Source of the DNA: Oxytricha trifallax
Taxonomy: Eukaryota; Ciliophora; Spirotrichea; Sporadotrichida; Oxytrichidae
Reading direction: 5' to 3'
Assembly (NCBI GenBank): GCA_000711775.1
Contig: ARYC01000191.1
Span: 146,665-210,664 of the forward strand
Length of the DNA: 64,000 bases
Made by a program: the position numbers and the translations under genes. Below are positions 9,999 through 20,667 of this stretch, piece after piece. The number at the start of each line of letters is the position of its first letter. Position 1 is the first letter of the stretch. A model generated the notes under the pieces. The model worked only from the letters and a program-made list of their open reading frames with translations. It was not told the DNA's origin and ran no database searches.

Positions 9999-12900
9999 AA
10001 ATTCTCTGATTTCATCTCATTTTACACATCTTAATTATTCTTAATTTAGACGTTCAATTCTATTGAATCGAAGTCAAAATCTACCATCGAATTCCTGATC
10101 TTTTTTCTTGACGTAGGCAACTCTAAATAATTTTTGATTGGCTGATAATACTAGTATTCCTCAAGTTTTCTTTTCCTTTAGTCAAGCCAAATCATGTTTT
10201 TTATGATTTCTGCCTGTTATTAGTTGCTTATGTTAATTAGTTTCTTCTCTCTAATTAAATATGAGAATCTTGTTGGGTCTCCCGCTTGGTTGATCAGATT
10301 GCAGTGCTTTAGGTGCTTTTTATCAACTATCACCTTGTGGACGTTGCAATAATGACTCATCCCATAATTTACTATTGTTTTTCCTTGACTAAGTGCCATC
10401 ATTGTGTCACTTACATTCTTTGTTAAGAAGATCTTTTTCTTTTTTTAAAGTGACTTTTCCTACTTGATTTCGTCTTTCACTTACTTAAGTCTGACGAAGT
10501 GACCAAGGTCCTTACTTATCTTCTTCATGTTCTTCAGAACTAAGTCTCTAATGATTTCGCTGGTGTTTGTTTCTTTTAACTAGGTAACATTCCTAAGTAT
10601 TTTGTTTGGAATGTCCCTTGCAGTTCTAAATGCTATTCTTTTCAGTTGTAATTCCATATTTTTAATATCTTCCACTTTAACATATTAAGCTGCCACCAGC
10701 GGAGTGTATTTGTAAATTAATAAGGATCTGATCTGTGCCATCATAATCGTGTCGCTTACCGTCTTGTTATTTGAGCTTGTTAGTTTTTGGTAAAATTCTG
10801 TTTACTTTTTCATTTCATCCCAGGTATTTTTTAATAAGTTTTGGGTATTTAAACATATATTGAGTCCCAAGTATTTTGGCTATTCAACTTTACTTATCCC
10901 GTCCATCTTGAATTATTTCTCGAATCCTTTGGCGTCACTCATATACACCGTCTTTTTGGTGTTAAGCTTTAAGTTGTGTGTTTTTTCTATCTCTTTAAAG
11001 CAGTTGATGACTCATTTAAATTATTAAGGATCCTTAATATTTAGAAGAATGTCATCAGCAAATGCGATTAACTTGCCCTATTTAATCAGAGACAACAGCT
11101 CTTGTTATTAATAAAGGGCGTCTTAAAGGTAAATGTTAATAAGCATAGGAGAAAGCTGGCTACCCTGGGCTACTCCTTGCTCACTGGCTATCTCATCATC
11201 CTTTCTATTCGTTGACCTTTTCCTCAGAATTGAAAGTAGTTTGTCTTTCCAGACTTATTCGTATGCTTTTTTTAAGTCAAAGAGTAGATATGCTTCCCTC
11301 TATTTACTTTTCCTTCTCGACGTTTTAATATGCTCCAATAATCTAATTAAATTTATGTGGGTGCTTTTGTTTTCTTTAAACCTATTTTGGTAGTTTCCAG
11401 TAGTTAGTAATCCACTTTTAACCTCTTTTACTTTGTTTATTATTACTTTCTCCACTATTTTTGTCAAATGTGAGTTCACCACTATTGGTCTTGTATTGAT
11501 GACATAGGGGTATAAGTCATTTTGATCCTTGCTAAGTAGGATTAGTCTTCCTTGTTTTATGTAGTTTGGAATCTATCCCTCATTTTGCCAACTTGCTACC
11601 TTCTGGCATGTCGTCTTTAGAAATTTTTTTGATTTAAGTAGCATTTTCCCACCAAATCTGTCTGGACCCATAGCTTTGTTGAAGTTACACTCTAAAACTC
11701 CTTTTATGACCTCATCCTCGTTGCAAAAGTTCTAATCATCCTTTTCACCTTACATATTTGCATCCCTCTTGTTCTCTTCTTGATTTTTAGTCTCTCTCTT
11801 GTCTTTGAATATCTATCCATAGAAGTCTAATATTTACTTTTTTGTTTATTCCCCCAATTCAATTCTCTCTTCCTTTAAGGTAATTCTTTTATAAGCTAGC
11901 ACTATTTGTAACCTTTGGTTAGTCTTTTCACCAGATAGAAGAATCCATTCACGTCTTTTTTGTCCAAGAAGTGTTCTAAGTCCCTAATTTTTTCTTTCCA
12001 TTGGACTTTAGTTTCATAAAATAGATCCCTGATTTTTGTTTAATTATTTTTAACTGCCCAAATTGGTGGTTGTTGATAAGGCATTATTTTTTGAGTGTAA
12101 GTAAAATTTTAAATTAATCAACATTGATGATTTATTGAATATATAAAAAGTCTTAAAATACATAGAAAAAAGGAAATGTGTGATTTTTAAAGCAAACTGA
12201 AGATCAAGTATCCTGAGCTGTATATTATAGAAAGTTGCAAGATATTAAGGGTATCCGCACAGCTGTGCCGACAAACGAATCCCACAGCTGTGCGGAATAT
12301 TATCCAAATCTCATCCACTTCAGCCCAGATTAGTCTTAATTCACCGTATTCCAAGGGCAAACCTCTCTGGGCTTTTAATGCCCTATTTTTAATAAATTCT
12401 TAATTATATATAATAAATATTAAAATTTGACTTTAATTTTTAATCAAAAATTAAATATATTAAGCTTAGTTCAATTTCTCTAAAGAGAATTCTAATTACT
12501 GATGAACTATTAATTTAATTAATTGTGTAAATTAATTTATTTAAATATTTATTATATATAATTAAGAATTTATTAAAAATAGGGCATTAAAGGCCCAGAG
12601 AGGTTTGCCCTTGAAATAAGGGAATTAAGACTAATCTGAGCTGAAGTCGATGAAATTTGGATAATATTCCGCACAGTTGAGCGGATTCGTATGTCGGCAC
12701 AGCTGTGCGGATACCCTTAATATCTTGCAACTTTCTATAATATACAGCTCGAGATACTTGATCTTCAATTTGCTTTAAAAATCACACATTTCCTTTTTTC
12801 TATGTATTTTAAGACTTTTTATATATTCAATAAATCATCAGTGTTGATTAATTTAAAATTTTACTTACACTCAAAAAATAATGCCTTACCAGTTTCTCCC

Positions 12901-14042
12901 TTTGAATTGTCTTTCTAACTTATCTTCAAAATTTTTTTAAATAGGTTAGTCTAGATCTTCTGCTGTTAAATCTCTCCCCTCTTCTATAAAAATTTTCTAG
13001 CATTGCTTTCTTATGTCCGAAATCCTAATTGTTCTTTCTTTGTCTGCCAATTTAAAGTCGTCATCGTTGTACTTGATTCTGAGCCTCACTTGGACTAGTT
13101 TGTGGTCTGTTAAAATCATTTGACTTGTTTACCAACTAATTGTCTCTACGTTGGAGAAAACTTAATCTAATTGATTCCCTTTTGAATGAGTTTCCACTCC
13201 CTCTGGATTGGATTCTTTCAGACCTTCTTCGTTTAATCTTTTCCCCAATTCATTGATGTGGTAATTAAAGTCCCCCATAATCACTATTCTTTGTTTCTGG
13301 CATTTCTGTTTCATTGATTTGATCATATAAATCAGTCTATTCTGGAGTTCCTTGACCTCATCGTTCCAATAAGGGGGATATAAACCGTCAGCATGTGTAG
13401 TGGGAAACCTCCCACATTCAATATTGTCCAGGTTATGAATTATTTTAGTGTTTTTATTGTTCTCATTTCGAATTTGCCACTGTTCATTACCATTACTCCC
13501 CTATTTCTTGCCAATTGAGTCTGAGTTATATTCTTTTAATTTATCCCAAATATCCTTTGGAGCCTAGTTTCCACCAATCCAATGAAATCAGAATTTTTGT
13601 TTTCAATTTCTCTCAAAAGTTAGTCTTGTTTCAGTTTTGAGTTCAGACCTTTGAAATTATGCAGTCAAATTTCTATTTCTATTTTTTTCGTGTTGATCTG
13701 TCTTTTTTTGCTAATGACTTCCTCTCTTCTCTTAGATCTCCACTTTTCCGCAATTCTCTCATTTCTTCTCACCCATCCTTCAGCTTCTCTAATAGGTTAA
13801 TAGAACTCAAGCTGTCGGCTATTGTCAATCTTGACCGAAAATTTGTTTATGTTTTTAAATGTATTGTGATTTAACTAAACATTCTGGCTTTGAATTATTG
13901 ATCCTTGCGAATTTGGTTTTAAATTTTCAAAGTATCTGTCCAGTGTTTGTTGGTAGTTTACCTAGCTGGTTTAGCTTTTTTCCATTTCTGTGTATACTGG
14001 TACTTTCAATCTTCCTCTGGGTGGCTGCCGTTCCATTTCCAT
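9968..14042 (-). pseudogene. LINE endonuclease-reverse transcriptase polyprotein
   Basis: ATG at 14042 (another at 14058 in a different phase). The first 125 codons are basic and end at TGA 13667-13665. The same phase continues as HNFKGLNSKL, the start of an APE-type endonuclease, with SDFIGLVETRL, then after a frameshift near 13405 the catalytic IVIMGDFNYH at about 13270-13285, and ILTDHKLV. Reverse transcriptase follows: STHINLIRLLEHI, LLFDLKKAYEQVW, GVAQGSQLSPMLINIY, and the active-site IAFADDILL at about 11045-11065. A C-terminal Cys/His cluster (HYCNVH, HLKHC) lies near 10320-10360, and the gene ends at TGA 9970-9968. Other damage is an in-frame TGA at 11014-11012, a frameshift near 11800 and the foldback at 12079-12888. 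It would cut target DNA and copy element RNA; this copy is probably dead. Confidence 0.9.
12079..12888. mobile_element. TA-flanked foldback (MITE-like) element inside the LINE
   Basis: An 810-bp near-perfect palindrome whose arms begin AGGCATTATTTTTTGAGTG. It is flanked by TA on both sides (12077-12078 and 12887-12888), the duplication typical of Tc1/mariner-type transposition and of many ciliate IESs. Short GC-richer boxes (CACAGCTGTGCGG and its complement) occur near 12255-12290 and 12665-12710. It encodes nothing recognisable. Removing it with one TA joins the LINE codons TGG and TAT-CAA-CAA in frame. Confidence 0.85.
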
Positions 14043-14057
14043 TTTCCCGCTTCTTCA

Positions 14058-14095
14058 TTTAATGTCAATACTTTTAATTTTTAATTATTTTATTA
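14058..14095 (-). repeat. 38-bp leader, copy before the endonuclease-RT gene
   Basis: Identical to 9961-9998, and immediately followed on the minus strand by the ATG at 14058 and the likely start at 14042. It probably marks the 5' end of the element. Confidence 0.8.
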
Positions 14096-14097
14096 TT

Positions 14098-14825
14098 TAA
14101 ATTAATACATAAATATTTTATTAGTTTAATATTTGAGGTGGAATTGCTCTAAAATTATCAAGTGTCCTTCTCATGTCGTTATTATTTTTCAATACTGTTG
14201 GATAAACTTTGGATTCATCATCAAAGTATTATAGGGTGAATGCTGCTATATTTTGAAAAATACGTAAGAAATTAAATATAATTAATGGGGGGGGGGTGAA
14301 ATAGAAGTCATGAAACAACATGTATGCGAAGTTGGCAGAGAAAGTACTGAATTATAAGATTAATCTAATTAGATAACACCTCAATCCTATCAACTAAGTC
14401 TCTTATTTATCTAATGACTACTTTTAAATGTAAGAACTATATTTAAATTGCAATTTGAAATCAAATAAATAACTTATCATAGTCAAGCTTAAAAAAACTT
14501 TTATTGATTTCTTTATTAAATCAACTCACCTATTGAGCTAATAATCAAGTCATTCATAAAATAAAGGTCTTTGATAAACCCATCCAAAATTAAACCTCTA
14601 TAAAAGAATTAAAATACAATCAGAATTGTATTTAATAGCGGATTAGAAATAGTATGAGAAATAATTTACGCAATTTAATTCGATTTAAGTTTGATTTACC
14701 AGAAGACACAGTGATATAAACATGCAAAAAATTAATGCTAATTTTAATATATTTAATATTTATAAATTAGAAAGTTAATTGCTAGATGAGGTACCAATTT
14801 CACCTAAGGCTTTCAAATAAAGCTT
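14098..14825. repeat. AT-rich stretch with a dispersed repeat (14426-14765) and a G10 run
   Basis: The part 14426-14765 resembles 46286-46520 in the same orientation. Shared blocks include TTTAAATTGCAATTT, TAGTCAAGCTT, TATTTAATAGCG and TTTACCAG-GACACAGTGA. A run of ten G lies at 14287-14296. No gene is seen. Confidence 0.55.
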
Positions 14826-14830
14826 TCTGC

Positions 14831-14980
14831 TAAACTAAAGCCTACTGAGGGTAGGTCAGGGGCTGCTGGGCGCAACGCATTAAGGGCCAGTCGACGAGGT
14901 TTAATATGCCAGCTATTTGCTCCTTTAGTGCTCTTGGGTCCAAGGATCTCATTGCATTAGATGAGCTACATGGCTTGAGT
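14831..14980 (-). other. Downstream coding-like tract after the split gene
   Basis: GC-richer DNA with a second minus-strand phase open for about 45 codons (EILGPKSTKGANSWHIK, then PRRLALNALRPAAPDLPS), starting after the stop of the previous frame. It may be the continuation of the same gene after a frameshift. Confidence 0.3.
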
Positions 14981-15627
14981 TCAGTTTTCTAGGTAGTAGG
15001 GAGCTGGATGAAGGTGGTGCTCAGCCTTCAAAAGTGAGAAGATGAGAACCATGGAAGCCAAAGAAAAGGTTTTTCTCCCACACCGGATAAGGGTGCTGAA
15101 GTTACCACAGCGATAGGATAGGAACTACATTCCCAGTAGCGGTAGGTAAGAATTTTTGGGGGAGGACAATACCTGAACCTTTGATTATTTAATCAATATA
15201 ATATCCCCTCCTAAATCTTAAAAACTATGTGAAGGGTATTTTAAGGGTCAATAATAATGATTTCGAAGTCAAAAATAAAGTAAATCTAAATACTAATAAA
15301 TTCTTTTGATTTATATTAAACTAAAAAGAATTTATTAGTATTTAGATGATTTATAATGAAATTAGGGTATTTCCTTACTTTAAAATTATCTTAAAAATAA
15401 TTTTAATTTTTTAAAAAATAAAATCTTTAAAAATTTTATTGAAAAATTTAATGTTAAAAGCTATAATAATTCTAACCTTCTTGACATCAATGAGTTACAA
15501 TACTTTATTTTTGACTTCGAAATCATTATTATTGATCCTTAAAATACCCTACACATAGTTTTTAAGATTTAGGAGGGGATAATAATAATAATAATTAGAT
15601 CACATTGAGGTCTCTGGGGACCCCCGA

Positions 15628-15870
15628 TCATAGTTGCTTTTTAGTGCAAATAAGGGACAAGCCCTTTTAGTTAGTTGGAGATTCACTCCTGTATACTGAG
15701 TCTTCATCTTCTTCTGTTGTTTCTTCTCTTTCCTCCTCTTGGTTTTCCCTTTCCTTTGTTCTTTCTTTTGTTGTTTCTTCTTTTTCCACCTCGTTTTGGT
15801 CCTGAGTGTAGGATTTAGACTGTCTCTCCGAAGTCTGTGAATTTGAATGAGGTGTCAAAGTGTTTGACAT
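15628..15870 (-). CDS. RE3 last reading frame, 80 aa, highly charged
   Basis: ATG 15870 and TGA 15630-15628, reading into the conserved tail (GGGCTTGTCCC). The product starts MSNTLTPHSNSQTSERQSKS and has a dense Glu/Lys/Arg/Thr region, probably disordered or coiled. The first frame of RE4 also begins MSNT and is Ser/Asn/Gln-rich. This may be a family trait, but similarity is limited to the start. Confidence 0.4.
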
Positions 15871-15945
15871 TGATTGAGAATTTAAGTTCCTTGGAGGCGA
15901 TGTAGCCTTTACATCTTGTTGTGATTAGTTAGACAAAATCACTCT

Positions 15946-16770
15946 TCAAGAAGTATGTGTGCTTTTGAAGACATTTGATGTAGATTTCTACTTTGTTTCG
16001 GTGTTCATGGTAGTCTGCAGTGATAGGACGCAGCTTGCTTCATTAGCTGTAATGTTCTTCATTAGGATCATAATTAAAATTCTGAAGAATTGGACCATGG
16101 TATCTTCAGTGTGTTCCATTGAGCCGGTTTTTTCCTTGATGTCGGCCTTCAATTAGTCGTCGCTTTTGTTCATCCACTCTAGTAGAGTGTCTTTAGATAG
16201 ATTTTTTATCATGGCGTTTATGACATTAGAGAATTGTTTGATGTCGTTGAAAAGGAATGAGTTAATGGTGTTGAGCCAGATAGAAATGCACGATTCTCTT
16301 GTGTCGAATCTATTTATTAGTTGTGCCTTAGTGATAGTCTGCATATCTTTAAAGTTACTAACTTATTACTTATAACTTTAAAATTAATCATTACTATTTA
16401 ATAGTAATTTTTAAGGCTGATCCTTTAATTGTTAATTTGCTATTTAGTACCCCCTTTTACCGATGACGTATTTGACGTTTGCATCTTCGCGAAGTTTTCG
16501 GCAATGATTCCTTAGTCCTTCTGAAAATTCGGACTAGCTATCTATGTAGTAAGTATGTTGGCTGGAGTCTTCGTCAGCTGACTGTTCTTTGTCGTAAGCA
16601 TCGTATTCTTGCTATTCTTCGACAGAGCTCCGGTCTTCTTAATCTTCAGAGTAGAGTACTTTTTTTGTTATAAGTCTACTGTTTCTATTGGAATCATTAA
16701 GGTTATTTTCGTATTCTCGAATTTTTTTCTTCAAAGTCTTCGAGCTCTTTTTGGTGTTAGCTATCTCTGA
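15946..16770 (-). CDS. RE3 third reading frame, about 274 codons, acidic then hydrophobic
   Basis: Open from 16770 to TGA 15948-15946. No ATG occurs until 16344, so initiation is uncertain. The N-terminal part is Lys-rich, followed by a Glu/Asp/Ser/Gln-rich acidic region (about 16640-16530) with DAYDKEQSADEDSSQ. The C-terminal half (from 16344, MQTITKAQLINRFDTRE) is more globular, with NTINSFLFNDIKQFSNVIN. No reverse transcriptase or nuclease motif is present. By position it may be a structural or nucleic-acid-binding protein. The family is unknown. Confidence 0.5.
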
Positions 16771-16907
16771 TCACATAGTTATCTGAGGAAGGGGGTATAT
16801 GTTCCTCTTTTTATTAAGGAGGGGGGGGCTGGGATTGAAACTAGTGTTTCCTCTGTTTTGGTTTAAGGTCTGATGAATTTATTGTTGATTGCTATCAGTC
16901 TTAGCAT
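16731..16907 (-). CDS. RE3 second reading frame, 58 aa
   Basis: ATG at 16907 immediately follows the TGA of the first frame. It contains a Pro-rich segment from a run of eight C. It ends at TGA 16733-16731, overlapping the third frame. It may be an artefact of a slipped homopolymer in a single longer gene. Confidence 0.25.
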
Positions 16908-17183
16908 TCAAAATAATTGTTGGGTCCATAGTTAGACCTAGTCGTCTTTGTTCTCCGTGACGTATTAGAGTTTGGTAAGGTGAATTTGAAATTGGTTTAG
17001 GGTAGAGTAACCTTTCCTTACTAGTTTTCTGGAGATAAAGGTTAAGATTTCAAGGATGTGTAGCCCCCGTTGGTCTTTGTTAGTTTTTATGATATCTATT
17101 GTGTATTGTGCTAGGTGGTGTGTTTAATTGTTTTCAACGTCCCCTTAAATGATATCTCTTTGTATTTTGCTCAGTATACCCAT
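16908..17183 (-). CDS. RE3 first reading frame, 91 aa
   Basis: ATG 17183, TGA 16910-16908. Hydrophilic, with a helical-looking middle (GLHILEILTFISRKLVRKGY). The next ATG follows the stop directly (TGAATG). No domain is recognised. Confidence 0.4.
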
Positions 17184-17411
17184 TCTGTGTTTTTAATTTT
17201 TAGAAGTTATAATATTTTTTAGGAGGGGATATTATAGTGATTAAATGATCAAAGGTTCAGGTATTGCCCCCTCCCGAATTTTTCACCACACCTGCTATTC
17301 TAGTGAATATCTCAAGCTTTGTTTTATCAGGTCCCTGTTCAAACATCTTGATTAGGAGTGAAGCTAGGATTGTAGCGTAGATTGATTTTTTCGGAGTTTT
17401 TGAACTTCATG

Positions 17412-19370
17412 ACTACCATGTCAACTCACTCATATACGTCTACGTCACGTCTAAGATTGATGGTTTGTTTTTAGCATTAAACAGTGATATGTTATAATTA
17501 AATTGAGATTACTCATTAAAAAAATATATTATATTTAATTGTTTCTCAGGACATCGTAATCAGATAGATTTGCAAAAATTATCATATGACTTATGTGGCA
17601 TCGAAGAACTAACTATTTAACTCTTTAAATTGTAATTTTAAATCAACATTAATTATTTAATATAGTCAAGCTGATCATAGCTTATATTTATGTCTATATT
17701 AAATCGTTTCTATTTCTGATTTATTCACCATAGCTTTCTTATTCATATCTATAATCTTCTTAAAATGATAGCTTGTTTCTTGAGCTTCTAATCATAATCA
17801 TTGAATAATTATAAGAAACTATAAATTATAATCTCTGATTAATAGAACTATTTATTTTTATGAACTTTGACCAAAATGATTAATATTTTTACAAACCACT
17901 ATATACTTTCTTGAGATTATCTTATTAAAAAATTTTATTATTAAAATAACCATCAACATTTGTTCTGACATTTCTCTCTTAATAGTTATTTCTCCGAGCA
18001 CTAAAATTTACCTAGACCATATTATGAGATATACAACAAAATTACTTTATATTTAATGTGGGTATACAAGTAATTAGGGTAGCATAAGATATTTTGCAAA
18101 TTTTGAATTTATTTTTAGACTTGTTTCTATTAATCTGAAGATTTAAGATTAAATATAATTTTATGTTTTTTATTCTAAACTAACTCATTTAGAATTTATT
18201 TTAATTTCTCGATCTTTGAAAATTTCTGCAAAAACACTAAAGCCACATAAAAAGACTTCAATATCATCAAATTAATTTATACAAAGCAAGATAATTTTAA
18301 TTATTATCAAGATTTATTTGAATATTCAGGTTAAATAAACAATGCTATTGTTTTAATAATTTAAAACAATTAAATTTTAAATAAAATGTTTAAATAAAGT
18401 TGGTAATAATGTTAAGTTATTAAAGTTGGTAAATGTTAGGAAAATTTGCTAAACTTGCCCCACCTTTAGAAATATCTGATTTTTACATATCTTTATTTAT
18501 TTTGTATATTTATCATTTTTCGTTTTGATTTTACTGAATTGTTCAAATTATTTTAACTTATATTATTTTGATGTTTTAAAAATATGGTGGAATTTAATTA
18601 ACTCAAATTATCATTATTTAATTATTAATTTAACTTCTCAAATTTGCTATAAACATTTTTATAAATCAGGATTCTCTGATCAGAGTTATAAATACAACAG
18701 AAATATTTAAGAATTCACTTTCATTTACACTAAACTTTACTATCTCTAGTAATCATAAATGTATTATCTATGATTATTTTAAAAGCATATTTTAAATATT
18801 AAATATCAGTTAAGTATAAATATAAATATAAGTGATGCTTTACAAACAATAGAACATAAATTATTTATTGTTTATTATTGTCATTTAAGATTCCTGATTA
18901 TTAATAATATTAATTCATTTATAATCCTACTTTCATAATCAAGAATAAATTTCTAAATATCTACTATATTTATTTCTATGATTAACAAATTTTAAAAAAT
19001 CTTGATAAATAAAAAAGTGTGAGTTTTACCAAATAATGTTACTTACATTAATTAGGAAATAAAGTGTTTGATTAGATCTATCCCGCAATTGAATATATTA
19101 AAACCCCAAAGCTATTATTTACAGGATTTGGGTGGTTGATTTAACTAATAAAAATAGATAAAATTATTATTAATATTTGGTTGCTTTAGTAATTTACAAA
19201 ATGCCTTTAGTAATAGTATAGTGATCTGTACTAAAGCAACCAAAATGACGAAATCAGATATTTAATTATTATAAATCTTGCAACCCCTATAATAATACTT
19301 TTTGAAATCCATATTAACACACAATCCTCATTTATGAACCCCCCTTCTACAAATTATTCACAACTCGCTA
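17412..19370. other. AT-rich stretch with a dispersed repeat fragment and a hairpin
   Basis: 17521-17580 nearly matches 46512-46563 (TATTTAATTGTTTCTCAGGA, then CATCGTAATCAGATAGATTT). 17615-17680 resembles a second block of the same repeat. A 16-bp inverted repeat (TTTGGTTGCTTTAGTA, 19176-19191) is complemented at 19229-19244. No gene is supported. Confidence 0.5.
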
Positions 19371-19376
19371 TGCAAC

Positions 19377-20667
19377 CAAGACGACCCAATCCAGGATCTG
19401 TTGCTTGACAATCTTGAGTTCGACGATCCCCTGCTCGCCAAGACATCTGTACAACAGCACCTTAAAAATCTCTTGAGCAACATATTGGTCGCTAATAGAT
19501 GTTAGGGAGCACTCTGACGAGGGGTTAGTTGCGTTCTTGGCTCGCGCTCAACGCACTCTTATTCGACATTAGTGGACAAGACCTTAAATGCAACTGTCAA
19601 AATGAGGAGGGAAGATGGCTGACGCCATATTGGATGTTATCATGATGATTCAGCACATTATCAAACCATGGTAAACATCTTGGATCCTACGACAGACATC
19701 TCTCTACCCTAATCAGGTAAGCTTAAACAATAGTATTTAATAGTGGGTTTAGGGAAGGAGCACAACGAAACCTATTAGACTATAACAGCAATGAGTGCGC
19801 GACTCCCAGCAAGTTTCTCATTAATGGCTGCTGTCCAGACACTATTAACTCAGAGCCGCCAAGCTAGTTGGCATCCTGTATACTCATGATTAGCAAAAAG
19901 CACAAGACTCTTGTGCTTCTGACTAGCGAAAACTACATTGCTCTAGTGGAAAAGCTATTTGCATAGACCCCGTCTAAATCAAGATTCCAGGTACCCTAGT
20001 CTATTAAAGTCAAACTAGTCTATTTGGGGGCAGTAATCTACAAGCTCCTAAAGTAATACGGATACAACATTCTTTTCACTGCATGGAGCCAACTTATGAT
20101 AATTATGAGGGTCGAGTGATTTCGAATATTCCAACTAGCTGTCGTCATGTGCAAAAATAAACCTCCAATATCCTTGGAAATATAAACATCTGCCTATTCA
20201 GGTAATTGTTACTCACTAGCTCAGAATGTGCTCTATCGATTGTAATACGATTCGACTATGGCAGTTTGTAAAAAAAAGTTCGAATTTGCCTGCAACAAGC
20301 TCTGTGTAAAATTCACAATCAGCAAACCCGAATGTGATGTTCTCTTAAGCTTGACATTCTGATTGTCTCCCACTAAGTAAGATCCAATCAAGAACAATGG
20401 AACAGTGGACAACATCATGTACCTAGCTGCTGATAAAGACAAGTGCTCCATGTCATTAAGCAATTAAGGCAGATAAGAACACGTCATTCAGAGATTGAAA
20501 AAGGACCTGGCCATGCTCATGCAGAGCTACCCCCATATCCCCCTTCAGTTTCTGCAGAGATTCAAGGCCGCCCCTACTAAACCAAGGACACCGTGAAGTC
20601 GCTGATCAAAGAGGCATCGAAATTCAGACCTAACGATGGAGAATGCGAGGAGATCTAGAAGTTGTGA
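19377..20667 (+). pseudogene. GC-richer gene with many frameshifts, unknown family
   Basis: About 1.3 kb clearly richer in GC than its surroundings. Coding phases switch repeatedly: DDPIQDLLLDNLEFDDPLL at 19380-19440, KHKTLVLLTSENYIALVEKL near 19900, VKLVYLGAVIYKLLKQYG near 20010-20060, and DNIMYLAADKDKCSMSLSN then QRLKKDLAMLMQSY at 20410-20530. It ends at TGA 20665-20667. Each piece has normal protein composition, so this looks like an ancient gene copy broken by small indels. No motif allowed a family call. It may derive from a host gene captured by an element, since AT-rich germline DNA surrounds it. Confidence 0.5.

Larger units (their letters stand above)
8162..14097 (-). mobile_element. 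LINE (non-LTR retrotransposon), near complete, interrupted by a foldback element
   Basis: Minus-strand element with an endonuclease-reverse transcriptase gene upstream and a protease/coiled-coil gene downstream. It ends in a triplet tail, (TAG)n on the plus strand at about 8166-8183. The 3' end contains GGGTCAAATACTCTGAGACTC, loosely like the tail of the RE family. The order is leader, basic N-terminal region, endonuclease, reverse transcriptase, second gene and tail. Damage is light: two in-frame TGAs and a few frameshifts, plus an 810-bp insertion at 12079-12888. No convincing target duplication was found. Confidence 0.85.
15582..17217 (-). mobile_element. Retroelement-like copy RE3 with 14-bp target duplication
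   Basis: Flanked by TTTAGGAGGGGATA at 15568-15581 and 17218-17231. The 3' end (15582-15664) has the conserved tail, with seven ATT/TAA units followed by TAGATCACATTGAGGTCTC and GGACCCCCGAT on the plus strand. The 1636-bp length matches RE1. The 5' end lacks the GGTTGAC start, so it is either slightly truncated or a sister family sharing the tail. The host palindrome closes perfectly when RE3 is removed, which independently confirms both boundaries. Confidence 0.85.
15158..17275. mobile_element. Foldback element with 8-bp target duplication, split by RE3
   Basis: Flanked by GAATTTTT at 15150-15157 and 17276-17283. The ends are inverted copies: GGGGGAGGACAATACCTGAA on the left and the complement of GGGAGGGGGCAATACCTGAA on the right. 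The arms continue through ATATCCCCTCCTAAATC and a long inner palindrome (about 15204-15581). RE3 was inserted in the right arm. Without it the element is 468 bp. An 8-bp duplication is typical of hAT-type transposition, and G-rich ends are shared with the element at 53600-54439. No transposase is encoded. Confidence 0.8.
14981..17346 (-). pseudogene. Small gene split by two nested insertions
   Basis: The minus-strand frame starts at ATG 17346 (open further upstream to about 17410) and runs to 17284. It resumes at 15149 and ends at TGA 14983-14981. When the element at 15158-17275 and one 8-bp target copy are removed, the phase is kept across the junction (codon TCT then TAC) and gives at least 79 codons. 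The upstream half reads KMFEQGPDKTKLEIF and RIAGVVKNS; the downstream half has SYRCGNFSTLIRCGRK and a hydrophobic segment. The downstream half is homologous to 2-220. The family is unknown. It could be a live gene if the insert is excised in the soma. Confidence 0.55.
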
